DNA of 64,000 bases from Carya illinoinensis (GCF_018687715.1 NC_056762.1:31670864-31734863); one strand, 5' to 3'. Positions 9,651 through 21,835 are shown, numbered from the stretch's first letter. Numbers and translations are program-made. The notes: generated by a model from the sequence alone, not told the origin.

Positions 9651-12600
9651 ATGGCAGAAGGAACTCGTTATAAAGAATTGGAGAAGGTGGTGGTTGGTTT
9701 GCGACAGAGCCAAGATCAGCAAGGGAAGAGTCTTGAAGATCACCAAGGAGCATTAGAATCCTTGAATTCGAAGTTGGATATGCTGCTTGAGGCTGTGAAT
9801 GCTAATGGGAGCAGGTTGGGTCATCAGAATTCAGGGGGCAGACCAGATGGAGCAAATCCAGAACAAAGAGGTATGCAATTTCGTGCTATTAAGATAGACT
9901 TTCCAAAGTTTGACGGGGATAATCCTATTGGGTGGGTTTATAAAGCAAATCATTATTTTGCTTTGTATCCTATGCCGGATGGACAAAAGATTTGGATGGC
10001 ATCTTTGTATATGGAAAGAATTGCTTTAATTTGGTTCCAAGGTGCTGAAGAAACTGGTCTTTTTGTTTCTTGGAATGCTTTTGTTGATGCCTTACAATTG
10101 AGATTTGGGAATTCATCATATGATGATCCTATGGAAGCTTTGAAACGTTTAAAACAAACTTCTACAGTTACTGTATACAAAACTCAGTTTGAAGAAATCT
10201 CTAATAGGTTGACAAGATTGTCTGAAGATTATAAACTGAGCTTGTTTTTAAGTGGATTAAGGGATGAAATAAGATTGCCTGTGAGGATGCTGCATCCTCA
10301 GTCTCTTAACTCAGCTTTTCGTCTTGCTAAGATGCAAGAAGAGTACATCCACAGTATTCGTGGTAACTTTAGAGGGGGGAATTATCAAAATTCCTTTGCA
10401 CCATTTTCTGTTGGAGGAAATGGATTTACTAATAATTTAACAAGGAAAGAAAACACTCTTGTAGAAAAGAATAACAGTTTCAAACCCTCTTTGCCAATAC
10501 AAAAAGTTACCCCAACCGAAATGAAGGAAAGAAGAGATAAAGGGTTGTGTTATTTTTGTGATGAGAAATGGAACCCCAGTCATAAATGTGAGAGGAAAAA
10601 GGCTAAGTTCTTTGTCATGGAAGGGATGGAGTTATTTCGAGATGATGACAAGCAAGATTGTGAGATGGAAGGAAATCAGGATGTGGATAAGATTCTGATT
10701 CCACAAGGTGAAGCTCCTGAGATATCTCTTAATGCTATAGCAGGGTATTTGAGTCCAAGAACTATGAGAATTCATGGTAAAGTTCAGGACTGTCCTGTTG
10801 TAATTCTTGTAGACACAGGTAGCATGCACAACTTTCTTGATCCCATGATTGCTGGGAAAGTGGGGTTAGGAATTAATATTGCTGAGCAGGTGGAAGTACA
10901 TGTAGCTAATGGAGAGAAGATGAGAAGTGAAGGGTTGATAGAACAGATGCAGTTTCAGATGCAAGGCAATCAGTTTAACACTGATTTTTTCTTATTGCCT
11001 CTTGGTGGTTGTGATGTTGTAGTAGGAATGAAGTGGTTGAGAACCTTGGGTCCTGTATTGTGGGACTTTAATGGTTTAACTATGTCTTTCCAGCACAACA
11101 ACAAGACAGTGACAATTAGAGGCATGAATGCTACTAAACCTGAATTGGTTGAGGATATTCAGATTTGTCAGTTGACTACAATTGAAAGAAAAGGAATGTG
11201 GTTACAGTTAGTTCAGCTACAACAGCCTGTTAGCAAAGAACCGATAGACAGTGAAGTTGAGGAGGTCTTAAAAAAGTTTGCTGTAGTTTTTGATGAACCG
11301 AAGGGCTTACCTCCAAAAAGAAGCCACGATCACAAGATTTATCTTAAAGAGGGTACAATGCCTATTTTTGTTAGGCCATATAGGTATCCCTTTGTACAAA
11401 AAGCTGAGATTGAAAAGATAGTTCAAGAATTGCTTGAAGCTGGAGTTATAACATGCAGTCAATCTCCTTTTTCATCTCCGGTGATTCTTGTGAGGAAAGC
11501 TGATGGATCTTGGCGTATGTGTATAGACTACAGGGCTTTGAATAGAGAAACTATTAAAGACAAGTTTCCTATTCCTGTGGTAGATGAACTTCTAGATGAA
11601 TTATGTGGGGCTACAGTTTTTTCCAAGCTAGACCTCAGATCTGGCTATCATCAGATTCGGGTGAAGGAGTCAGATATTGAGAAGACAGCATTTCGCACAC
11701 ATCAAGGCCATTATGAGTTTTTGGTTATGCCTTTTGGCTTAACCAATGCTCCTGCTACCTTCCAGTCATTGATGAATGAAGTGTTTCAACCATTTTTAAG
11801 AAAATTTGTTATAGTTTTCTTTGATGACATTTTAATATACAGTAAGAATAAGGAAGATCATGTGCAGCATTTAACCTTAGTGTTAGAAGTATTAGCAAAG
11901 CATACATTATTTGCTAAGAGAAGTAAATGCAGGTTTGCCTCTAAGCAAATAGACTATCTTGGACATTTGGTGTCTGCTAAGGGAGTGCAGGCTGATCCAT
12001 CCAAGATAAAGGCCATGGTGGAATGGCCTTTGCCCAAATCCATCAAGTCCTTAAGGGAATTTCTTGGCTTAACTGGCTATTACAGGAAATTTGTAAGACA
12101 TTATGGATTCATTGTTGGGCCTCTCACTGATTTGCTTAAAAAAGATTCATTCCATTGGAGTAATGCAGCTGCACAAGCTTTTTAAGCATTAAAGAAGGCT
12201 ATTTCTCAACCACCTGTTTTAGCTTTACCTGATTTTACTAAGCCATTTTTAATTGAATGTGATGCATCAGGTCGAGGAGTAGGAGCTGTGTTAATGCAGA
12301 ATAACAGGCCTTTGGCTTTCCTTAGCCAAACTTTGAAAGGAAAAGCATTGGATCTTTCTGCATATGAGAAAGAATTCTTGGCATTAGTAGTGGCTGTTAA
12401 GAAGTGGAGGCCTTACCTTGTGGGCTCTCAGTTTGTCATCAAAACTGACCAACAAAGCCTAAAGTTTTTACTAGAACAGAAGATAGGTACACCTTCACAA
12501 CAAAAGTGGATTAGTAAGCTCATTGGTTATGACTTCAGAATTGAGTATAAAAAAGGCAAGGAGAATGTGGCTGCAGATGCTCTTTCCAGGAGAGATGATT

Positions 12601-14082
12601 CAGTAGGCAAAGAAGTATTGCTATCTGCCATAACTGTTTTGGATCCAATGTGGTTGCAGCAGTTGAAGGACTCTTATTTGCATGATGAAGAGATCTCGAC
12701 TATATGTCAGAAATTGCAGAAAGGGGAATTAATGAATCAGTCCTTTACCTTACAGAATGGGTTTTTGCTGAAGAAAGGTAGAGTATTTTTATCTTCCAAG
12801 TCCCCTTTAAAACAGCAAGTACTGGAATTTATACATAGTAGTGCTTTTGGAGGCCTCTGGTTACCAAAAGTCCTTACACAGAGCGAAAGCAGATTTTATT
12901 TGGCTGGACATGAGGAAGGACATTAAGAATTTCATTAAAGAATGTGAAGTATGTCAGAAATGCAAAGTAGACAATCTATTACCAGCAGGGTTATTGCAGC
13001 CATTACCTATTCCTATGAAGTCATGGAGTGATATCTCTATGGACTTTATTGATGCACTTCCTAATTCAAAGGGATTTTCTGTCATTTTAGTGGTTGTGGA
13101 CAGACTCACTAAGTATGCCCATTTCTTACCACTGTCTCATCCTTACACTGCAGTTTCTATGGCAAAGCTTTTTCTTTCACAAATTTTCAAGTTACATGGT
13201 ATGCCTGCAACAATTGTTACTGATCGAGATGCAACTTTCACAAGTGGATTTTGGAAAGAGCTCTTCAGGTTGCAAGGTACAAAGCTTCATTACAGTTCTG
13301 CTTACCACCCATAATCGGATGGACAAACAGAAATTGTGAACAAGTGTGTGCAACAGTACTTGAGGTGTTTTGTTTCTGAGAGACCAAAACAATGGAGTTA
13401 TTGGCTGCCTTGGGCAGAATGGTGGTACAACACCTCTTTGCATGCAGCAACTAAAATGACACCATTTGAGGCTTTGTATGGTGTACCTCCTCCCACCTTG
13501 TTACAATATGCAGCAGGTACAACTCAGAATGAAGCAGTAGATTCAGAATTAAGATCTCGAGAGGAGATTTTGTCCTTATTGAGGAAAAATTTGCTGGCAG
13601 CACAATCTACCATGAAACAACAGTATGATAAGAAGCATGTTTATAGGCAATTTCAAGTTAGTGACATGGTTTACTTGAAGTTACAGAAGTACAAGCAACA
13701 CACTGTGGGAGCTGTTGTTAATCCTAAGTTGGCAGCACGATATTGTGGCCCCTTTAAGGTGTTGGAGTGTATTGGGACAGTAGCATATAGACTGGAATTA
13801 CCACCAACTTCAGCTATACATCCAGTGTTTCATGTGTCCAGATTAAAGAAGCATGTGGGACCTTTGAAGATTGTTTCCTCAGCATTACCATTACAAGATT
13901 CACATGGTGCAATTAGGACTGAGCCTGAGAAAGTTCTGCAAAGAAGAATGACTCCTGTGGACAACAAACCATTTATTGAGTTGTTGATTAAATGGCGTGG
14001 GGCCTCTGAGGCAGATGCTACATGGGTTCCTGTTGAGCAATTACGATTGCAATACCCTGACCTTGTGGGCAAGGTCTTTTGA
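9651..14082 (+). pseudogene. Gypsy Gag-Pol polyprotein, broken by two stops and one frameshift
   Basis: The first open part (9651-12185) holds an N-terminal coiled-coil-like Gag, a zinc knuckle near residue 298 (CYFCDEKWNPSHKC), an aspartic protease with DTGS near 386, and RT with FFDD near 723. A TAA at 12183-12185 interrupts the RT/RNase H linker; the same frame continues through RNase H (ECDAS) to about 12850. There it shifts to the +1 frame, which carries the integrase (HHCC region, then TIVTDRDATF). A second TAA at 13312-13314 replaces the conserved Gln between YHP and SDGQTE. The frame then runs to 14082 and ends in a chromodomain-like stretch (LIKWRGASEADATWVP). The element cannot make a full polyprotein without help. 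Confidence 0.92.
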
Positions 14083-14090
14083 AGGGGGGG
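14081..14090 (+). promoter_or_regulatory. Polypurine tract of gypsy element
   Basis: GAAGGGGGGG overlaps the polyprotein stop codon and lies five bases before the 3' LTR. It would prime plus-strand DNA synthesis. Confidence 0.8.
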
Positions 14091-14095
14091 TGAAT

Positions 14096-14427
14096 TGTTA
14101 TATGCTGTTATAAGCAGTAGTAGGAAGAAGAATTAAGAGAAGGAAGTCTGGAAGCAAGGAAGCAGCGACTGTGAAGAACTGGAGCAGTTAAGGCACGTGA
14201 TAGCACATGATTCATTAAGAAGATAGAATTACAATTGTAGCCTTAAAGTGTTAACTAAATGTACAAGAATGCCCTCCCCTCAATAACAGAATTAGCGTCC
14301 TATTGTGTATAAAAAGGAGTCGAGCTCCTGATGTAATGCATTGAGAAAAGCAAATAGAATTCATTTTTTGGAGGAACTGATCCCTCGAAGATCAGATATG
14401 CAGTCAAACTCTCGAGTAGTTGTTACA
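14096..14427 (+). repeat. 3' LTR of gypsy element
   Basis: 332 bases, near-identical to 9274-9603; a two-base length difference lies in the AAGCA-rich stretch near 14155. Followed by the target duplication GACTG. Confidence 0.93.
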
Positions 14428-14432
14428 GACTG

Positions 14433-15907
14433 TTCGTGTATTTATTTAATTTTTTTTACTAATTAAAGAAATAATTATTAATATATTGATATTTTTTATT
14501 TTTTAAAAATATTTTAAAAAAATACAATTTATACTGAGGACACACCAAGTGGAGGGAACATAATAACGCTACCCTATTTAATTTGGACGCTTGGTTGATG
14601 GAAGGCTTGACATTAACGAAATCCACTAGTTGATGCTATTAACTTCACGTCACGTGGAAATGACAGTACGGAGTGCGTATTCAAACTTGGAGTAATTAGT
14701 TTGAATGCTGGGTTAATAAAAGGGCAAACATTAACATGAGATAAAGAGTAAAGAGGTTTCTTTTTATTAACACTGTACAGATATTAGTATTATCTTCCCT
14801 TTTGTTATTGGTAAGAAAATTAGTATAAATGTCATAGGATGATGGATTCTGCATCTTATGTTGTGGAGATCAATGTGCCAGCAATGAACCAACTTGTTCT
14901 AATTGCAAGTGGGGAAACATGCATTAGAAAAGAATATCGTGTGTACGGTCTTTTAATATCATGACCATGCAACTTCCATTCTTTGTCTAGATTCAAATTT
15001 CATTGGTGAGTTTCCACGCTACTTCTTTCCAACCAATTGCAAACTAGTCTAAACTGCAAAATATCTTCTGGATGTTGGCTTTTTGAAACCCAAAAAATAT
15101 CATTATCCTGACTTGTTTTTGTGAAGTTTGGAATAATAACTAGAAACCCCCAGCATCAACATCAAAAGAAATTAAAACATGGTGACCAAGACAGATGAAC
15201 TGAACCTGCTTGCCTCGAATTTTTGGGGTTTAGTGGGCTCATTAGTCTTCTATATCGACAAGTCTCTCATCACCAGCTTCTGAGGTACTGGCTCGCACAC
15301 GCATGTTTTGAAGAATTCCAAGGAATAAGTCTCGCAATGCTTGATGTTGGAGTACTTACGCGGCGAAAGTACTTGCGACCTTTGTGCACAAAGAAATAAG
15401 ATTTTTTCCAAACTCGACCAAACCCTTTTTCAGTTTGCTCCGCAAGATGTTAGATTTGCATTAAAAAATAGAATGCAGGCACACCATAGTAGGAAGAAAA
15501 GAACCCAATTTACGGTTAGCAAAGTTATGCTGAATTAGTAATCACGGTAACAAAAAAGCAGAGGAAACTGTCTCATTCTAAGAAACCTCGTTCTTAGTTG
15601 GAGAAGGCAACGCAGTCCAGTTAATTCTTCCACAAAACGTACGTGGGTGTATTACATACATGCTCAAACATATACGCTTCCATCACCCACTGAATTGTAT
15701 AAGTATCGACTCTTTAACTCTTAAGGCAACCGTGTTTCGGCCTATATGAATTATTATAACGTTTATAGTTTATACCTTATTTATTTATTGCAAATAATCT
15801 CCCAATTAAATCGAGTTATTGGGTAGACTTTTCTAACATTTATTATTATTATTATTTATCTTGGAAAACCTCTTAAAAGCAGGCCACTTGGGACCCACCC
15901 TTGCAGG
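14433..15907. other. Intergenic sequence containing a promoter fossil; no gene
   Basis: The first 300 bases (AT-rich) are specific to copy A. From about 14740 to 15907 the sequence matches 51235-52255 in copy B with several indels. Frames such as 15341-15538 are not conserved and are not called as genes. Confidence 0.6.
14840..15150 (-). promoter_or_regulatory. Fossil NLR promoter-like segment without a gene (copy A)
   Basis: This stretch resembles the upstream region of the NLR genes. Words such as CTGCATCTTATGT, TTGCAAGTGGGGAAAC, TTCTTTCCAACC and CAAACTAGTC line up in order with CTGCATCATATGT, TTGCAAGTGGAGAAAC, TTCTTTCCAACC and CGAACTAGTC at 5040-5365. No NLR coding sequence lies at its downstream (left) side. 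I read it as the remains of an older NLR duplicate whose coding part was lost. Confidence 0.5.
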
Positions 15908-15939
15908 GTAAACACTAGGGGTGGGCAGATTTCCGAAAT

Positions 15940-16105
15940 TTCCGACTCCAGCCGACCTCCGCTCCGATTCCGACTACATCGGAGTCGGAGTTTCGAAAAT
16001 CGGAGTCGAAAATCGGAGGGGGTTCCTCTAGTTGAGCGGAATTCGGAGTCGGAGTCGGATCCAAACGTGGTTCCGAGTTCCGAACTCCGAACTCCGAAGT
16101 TTTTT
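15940..16105. repeat. Left subterminal motif array of the hAT element (CGGAGTCGGA family)
   Basis: Many copies of CGGAGT/TCGGA and the reverse TCCGACTCC sit within 170 bases of the left end. The same motifs recur at 20915-21085 near the right end. In hAT elements such subterminal repeats are transposase binding sites; here that role is inferred. Confidence 0.7.
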
Positions 16106-16115
16106 TTAAATAATT

Positions 16116-16151
16116 ACACAGATGCAAAACGACGTCGTTTTGCATCTGTGT
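16116..16151. repeat. Perfect 36-base palindrome inside the hAT element
   Basis: Eighteen bases on each side of a GACGTC centre pair without a mismatch (ACAGATGCAAAACGAC is the start of one arm). It could extrude as a cruciform. It lies just inside the left subterminal array. Confidence 0.95.
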
Positions 16152-16169
16152 TTAATGTTTACTATCTTA

Positions 16170-16216
16170 AATGACGCCGTTCCAATTAAATAGGAACGAC
16201 ATCATTTTGCTCTGTG
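16170..16216. repeat. Imperfect inverted repeat next to the palindrome
   Basis: AATGACGCCGTTCC and, downstream, GGAACGACATCATT are inverted copies with two mismatches, separated by a short AT-rich loop. The motif ACGACGTCGTTTT is related to the neighbouring palindrome. Confidence 0.7.
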
Positions 16217-16483
16217 ACGGCCATACCTCTTGAGTTACAAACTTACAAGTACTTCTTACATCCGTCTCGGACCACAGTCCACACTCACCACAGTCCACAG
16301 TCTCATAGTCCACGACTCCACAGTCCACACTCTCGGCACTCTCTTCGTCTCTCCCACACAACGTCGCTGACTTGCACGGCTCACGGCGCACCATCGTAGG
16401 CTCGCACGCCTAACGGCCCAAAAGCTTAACCAGGTTTCTGTCGTCACGGACTCACGCTGCCCAATTCTTGCCGTCATCAACGG

Positions 16484-17804
16484 GTAAGTTTTGGGATTTA
16501 AATTCATGCCTTTTAGTAAACAATTTGTGATTGTGGATTTATAATCTGTGAATCTGTAATGGCTATTGATTTTGGATTGTGTAGATTCTAGGAAATTAGA
16601 AATATGTTTGTATCATGGTATGAATATGTGTTAAATTTTATCATGGTGTTTGTATCTAGAGCAGTGAACAGTGAACGGAATGTGTTTGTGAAAATGTCCC
16701 TATGAATATGTGTTAGATTCATGCTTATAGTAAACCCCCCTTAGTGAACGGAATGTGTTTGTGAAAATGTCCCTATGAATATATGTTAGATTCATGGTGT
16801 TTGTATCTAGAGCAGTTGACCCGTAACTTGTGTTTGCAACTTCTTTACGTTGTGAAAGCCGAAAGTCATCCATTTCAGCTCTCATTTTATTGCAATAATA
16901 TTACCGTCTGCAAACTGATTTTAGAAAGTTTTTTAATAGACCTCAGAAATATAATATGACCAGTGATGGGGTGAAGGGACCGGACCGGCGCATGCATAAA
17001 GGAAAGTCAGTGATCGATTGTTAGGAGGATTCTCAGAACTTTCTCTGCTTTCACTTTCTGGACAAACACATCATTAGTCCATAATTCAGTTTTCCACTGT
17101 CCATACCAAGTTTTCCAGCATGGTAAAGTCCACTCTATGTATATTCTATACAAAGTACAATTGGAAAAAATAATTATAGAAACTGTTGGCCCACTTAAAC
17201 CATGGGACCAACATTGTGTAATGATCGGATGGCTTTGAGAAGGGAAAAAGGAAACTAGCATAGCTAAGTAAGTTCTGTAATATTTATAATATTTAATTTT
17301 GTCTGAAAAATTCATAATAAAGTAACAGATATTGTAGAACCTAAGTGTGTTTATTTTTTACACTTAAATACTTCAAATTTTTTAATATATGTGAATAATA
17401 ATGAAATAAATTGAGTTAAGATATTTATTAGATTTTGGAAAATGAGAAAAAAGACTGAATAAAAATATTATAAAATTAAAAAATATATATTTGAATATAA
17501 TTTTTTAATATAATTTTAAAAAAATTAAAAATTTTGTATTACTTTTTATGTTTTGTTTGGGAGTTCAAAAAAATTATAATGATTACATGAATAAATTGTA
17601 AACTTGAAATTAAAAAATGTTTTGTGTTTAATGATATTTGTGAATGAAATATTTGAGAATGAGAGGTTTTACAAACACCGAGTCGGGACCTAGAGAAGTG
17701 TATTTCATTTTTTTACATGCCTTTTTTCAACATCATCAATGTTTTTAAAAAAATTATAATATTATTAAAAACATAAGGGTAAATGATGCCACGATGTTAT
17801 AGAT

Positions 17805-17836
<32 letters not shown>

Positions 17837-18132
17837 TATATATTAATGTTCTCTCTCGGGCTAGGACTTCTCTTAGGTAGTTGGTGCATGGTTATTATCA
17901 TATATTTATATATCATATAAATAAACTTTATATATTTATATATCATATATAATTCTATATATATGTATGTGTGTTAATTAATAGGCCAAACTTTATATAT
18001 TGTACATATGCAATCTATATACTTACTTGCTCTAATATCATATATACTTATTTGCTCTAATTTTATTTTATTTACAGTATTTACATTTTTTATTTTAGCA
18101 ACTAACTTCCTGCTTTTAATTTAATTTTTCAG
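16484..18132 (+). other. Probable 5' leader intron of the hAT transposase gene
   Basis: A good donor (AACGG/GTAAGTTTT) at 16484 and a pyrimidine-rich acceptor (TTTAATTTTTCAG) ending at 18132 frame an AT-rich stretch with no coding potential, including a TA microsatellite at 17814-17831. The start codon follows 20 bases after the acceptor. A long leader intron is common for plant hAT genes; this one is inferred. Confidence 0.5.
17814..17831. repeat. TA microsatellite
   Basis: Uninterrupted TA dinucleotides in the AT-rich interior of the hAT element. Confidence 0.85.
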
Positions 18133-18152
18133 GTTCTTTGATCTCAAATAGT

Positions 18153-20529
18153 ATGGATTCTACTGCTAGTAGAAGTAGAGATTGTGGAGACAAGGCCAGT
18201 GATCCTGCACCGGCGGAGGCTTCCACCCCGACGATGGCATGTACTTCCACTCCTAGAGCCCCATCTAAGGCTGCATCTAGACCAGCATCTAGAGCAGCTA
18301 CTTCCTGTGCATCCAGTCGACTCCCAGTAGATATAGAAGGAGAAGATGAAGATATGTTCAATGAAGAGGAGGAGATGGCAGATGTGCCCATTGAGCAAGA
18401 TCGACCACCACAGCCTTCTAAAAAACGGTAGTGGACATGGGAACATTTCACTAAAATTCATGGTGATAATATGAACCCTCAAGCAAGATGTAACCACTGT
18501 GGGCAACTTTGTGGTTGCCATTCGAAGAAACAAGGCACCAGTGTATTGATAGCACATCTTACCGGTTGCCAGCGGTATAAGATTGCGAAGGGATTGGCGG
18601 TCACTGGAACTGATCAAACCAAGCTGAGTTACGAAACTCAAATGGCAACTGATGCTGGCGGATCACATGTTAAGAAGCTTATAATCCCTCAATATAGTGA
18701 GAAGATGTTGCGGAATTTACTTGCAGAGATGATCATTACCGATGAGATGCCTTTTACCACAGTCGACAAGAAAGGCTTCAACAAATTTGTGCGCTGTCTT
18801 GAGCCACGTTTTCTCATGCCTTCACGGTATACAGTTATGCGTGATTGTTTAAAGAGGCATTTGAAGGAGAAGACGGAAATGAAGGAGATGTTTTCTCGGA
18901 CTGGCCAGAGAGTGTCATTCACCACTGATACATGGACGTCCATACAAAATGTGGGCTACATGTGTATCACAGCCCACTTTATTGACAGTGAGTGGACACT
19001 GTACAAACGGATAATTGGATTTAAAGAGATTATTGATCACAAGGGTGCATCCATTGGTGCAATGATGGATGATTGTATTCAAGACTGGGGAATTAAAAAA
19101 GTCCTTTATATCATAGTTGACAATGCTAGTGCCAATGATACTGCAATTGAGTGGTTCAAGAGAAATACAACGGTAAAAAAAGATATCATTCGTGGACACG
19201 AGTTTATACATGTCCGATGTTGTGCTCATATCATCAACCTCATTATTTCAGAGGGGTTGAAGGAGGTTGATGATTCAATTACCAAAGTCCGCAACATTGT
19301 GAGATATGTGAGGGCTTCCCCCCAAAGGCTTGGCAAGTTTAAGGCGATAGCAAAACAATTTCAAATTCCATGTTCTGCTATGTTGTGCTTGGACGTTCCG
19401 ACTCAATGGAACTCCACATATATGATGTTGGCGGTGGCGCAGAAGTACGAAAGGGCATTCCAGCGAATGGAGGTCGAGGATGGGGGTCTGAGGTATGCTT
19501 TGATGGAGTCTACTGGGGGGAGAAGGGGACTCGGTGCGCTGGATGCAGTTGATTGGGATCGTGTGAAGTCTTTCGTTGATTTTTTGAAGTTATTTTATGA
19601 TACAACTATGCGAATATCTGGATCCAAATATTGTACTGCGAACTTGTACTTCGACGAGCTTTCGAGGATTCATGATCACTTGCAACAAAATTATGGTAAT
19701 AGCGAGGGATTGTTATTTGCTACGGCTATGAGGATGAAATCAAAATATGAAAAATATTGGGGGATATTGTGAAGATAAATAGATTATTACTTGTAGCTAC
19801 AATCCTTGACTCCCGATATAAGTTGGAAATTATACAATTTTTCTTTATTGACATCCTTGGGGAAGAGAAGGCTGAAGAGTTTATTAGAGAGCTGAGAAAG
19901 GATATTGATGACTTATATGGCCACTACAACAATAATAGTCATCCTACTCCAGCAAGTGGTAGCCGTAGCTCCTCACACCTGACCAGTTCGACATCTTCCG
20001 GTGATTACACTGCTTCTGCTGCATCTCTTTCATCACCATTGGTGCAGCGATATCATCAAAGACATGCATCGAGGAATATTATGCAGTGTAGATCTGAGGT
20101 TGAACGCTATTTGATGGAAGATGTCGAGGCACCTAGTGATGCATTTCAGTTATTAACTTGGTGGAAGGTTCATTCCACCAAGTTTCCTATTCTTTCCCGA
20201 ATAGCCCGTGATTTGTTGGCTATTCCTATTACTACGGTTGCCTCTGAGTCGGCGTTTAGCACTGGAGGTCGTGTGTTGGATGCTTATCGGAGTTCATTAT
20301 CAGCTTCAACTGTGGAGGCCCTCATTTGTACACAGAATTGGCTATGTGAAATGCCCATTGGAGTAGATATCATTGATCCCGAAAACTATAGGCTTGAATC
20401 AGGTAAATTTATAGTTTATATGCTTTTAAATGATAATTTAAATATTTATTATGTTTTAATTATTCAACTTCTAATTTTTATGATTTTGTAGACCTACTCG
20501 TGAACCCTAGCATAGTTGCAGATGAGTGA
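18153..20529 (+). pseudogene. hAT transposase (BED zinc finger + hAT dimerisation domain), with one stop and one frameshift
   Basis: Starts at ATG 18153 (MDSTASRSRD). A TAG at 18429-18431 interrupts the frame just before the BED finger (WTWEHFTK...CNHCGQLC...HLTGC). The same frame continues through the RNase H-like core (TDTWTS, VRCCAHIINLI) to 19772. At about 19758-19766 a run of G causes a frameshift, and the next frame holds the C-terminal dimerisation region (WWKVHSTKFPILSRIARDLLAIP, TVASESAFSTGGR). A small intron at 20403-20491 (G/GTAAAT...TTTTGTAG/A) gives an end ESDLLVNPSIVADE and stop at 20527-20529. A second intron-like stretch follows in the 3' leader (near 20575-20681). As it stands the protein is broken; the ends may still be mobilised by a related transposase. 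Confidence 0.88.
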
Positions 20530-21111
20530 TAATTGTGGATGAGTTACAAGTACATGGATGAGTGATGCTATTCAGGTACTAGATTAGTATTTTTAAATCA
20601 TTTAAAAAATTATTGACAATTTCATAATTCATAATTTCATACTATATTTTTTTAAAATATTTTCATATGTATTATTTTGCAGATAAAACATTATGAGAAT
20701 GAATACCAAATGGTAGTGGCTACTGGCTTAAACTTCAAGAATCAAGACTTTTTTCCTTTCTCGATATTCTTGAATCAAGACTTTGTTATTGTTTAATTAC
20801 TAATTTACTACTATTTGGTTGTGTAACGTATGACTGTTTAATCAATGTCATTTGTATTTATGTTATTTAGGTAGTTGGGCCTAGTATTAAGTATGGACCT
20901 TCGTAGGTGGGCCTTCGAAGTCGGAGGTGGGCCAAAGCCCAAATATACTCAGAGTTCGGACTCCGTCTCCGATCGGAATTCCGACATCCGATAGGAATTC
21001 TGAATTCCGATCGGAATTCCGACCTCCGTTCGGAGTAGGAGTCGGAAAAAAATTTTCCTCCGACTCCTCTCGGAGTCGGAGTCAGAGTTGGAGCCCACCC
21101 TTAGTAAACAC

Positions 21112-21516
21112 CAGTATTGTGCACCACACCCTCAAAAGTTTCGCTGGAGTTTTCTAATGTGTTAAAGACCATAATACGTGAAATGATGGTTCTTTATTTT
21201 TATTTTTATTTTGGGGGAGAGAAGAAATGCAAAGCCAATTTAACAGCCTGATTAAAGGGTCACATAGCAAATAGATATATATAAACCAGTGAAAGAAAGT
21301 TGTAGCATTACAGCAACTGCCAAATGAAACAGTAAGTTTCGAAGTAGTGTTAATAAGAAATCATATAAAATTACTCATTTAATACATCGTTTTCAAGGAG
21401 ACGAAAAAGAATTAAATATGATTTGGAATAGCCGACATCATACGGCATGTTCAACAAATACCAACTCCGTAAAGAGGATCCAGGAAAACAATGTGTACGG
21501 TTCATCTTACAGATTA
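21112..21516. other. Helicase 3'-flanking sequence (copy A)
   Basis: Matches 52258-52661 in copy B closely. Between the hAT element and the Ale-type copia element. No gene seen. Confidence 0.7.
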
Positions 21517-21835
21517 TGCTAAGATAAATGAAATAACTTTGTATATTTCATCTTGCTGTTTACAATGAGGCTTGCCTCTTTTATACACGAGTTGCAGGTG
21601 CTGCACGTAATGCATGTGAAGGCAACTGAGTGCTGCAGCTAGTGGAGCAAGTGCTGCGCAGGTGCTGCATGTGATGCTGGTCTACTCATGTGCAGGCAAC
21701 TGAGTGCTGCATGTGCAGGGATCGTTGCTTTGCTGCAGCTAGTGGAGCAAGTGCTGCGCAGGTGCTGCATGTGATGTTGGTCTACTCATGTGCAGGCAAC
21801 TGAGTGCTGGATGTGCAGGGATCGTTGCTTTAACA
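21517..21835 (-). repeat. 3' LTR of the Ale-type element, with two 100-base tandem units
   Basis: The LTR contains two adjacent copies of a 100-base unit (21631-21730 and 21731-21830), each beginning TGCTGCAGCTAGTGG. The other LTR has the same structure (from 26091 and 26191). Confidence 0.93.

Larger units (their letters stand above)
9274..14427 (+). mobile_element. Ty3/gypsy LTR retrotransposon (chromovirus-like), complete but mutated
   Basis: A 5154-base element with LTRs of 330 and 332 bases that begin TGTTATATGC and end GTTGTTACA. It is flanked by the perfect 5-base target duplication GACTG (9269-9273 and 14428-14432). Internal order is gag, protease, RT, RNase H, integrase, chromodomain-like end, which is the gypsy order. 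By eye the LTRs differ at about four or five places, so the insertion is young, although the coding region already has two stops and a frameshift. Copy B has no equivalent, but a clean empty site cannot be defined because the flank differs too. Confidence 0.95.
15916..21103 (+). mobile_element. hAT DNA transposon, full length, with mutated transposase
   Basis: A 5188-base element with short terminal inverted repeats (TAGGGGTGGGC at the left; TAAGGGTGGGC read inward at the right). It has a perfect 8-base target duplication GTAAACAC (15908-15915 and 21104-21111), the size diagnostic of hAT. Copy B has the unoccupied site (one CTAAACAC near 52242), so insertion followed the segmental duplication. 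Both subterminal regions are packed with CGGAGTCGGA-type motifs. The transposase lies in the right half, after a long probable 5' intron. Confidence 0.95.

Noticed and set aside
6205..14735. Treating the whole A-only stretch as one large transposon
   Set aside because: The gypsy element has its own ends and target duplication inside it, and the outer edges show no shared inverted or direct repeats.
18116..18641. Long antisense frames over the hAT transposase start
   Set aside because: They mirror the Ala/Ser-rich and Glu-rich coding sequence of the transposase; the plus strand carries the BED finger and catalytic core.
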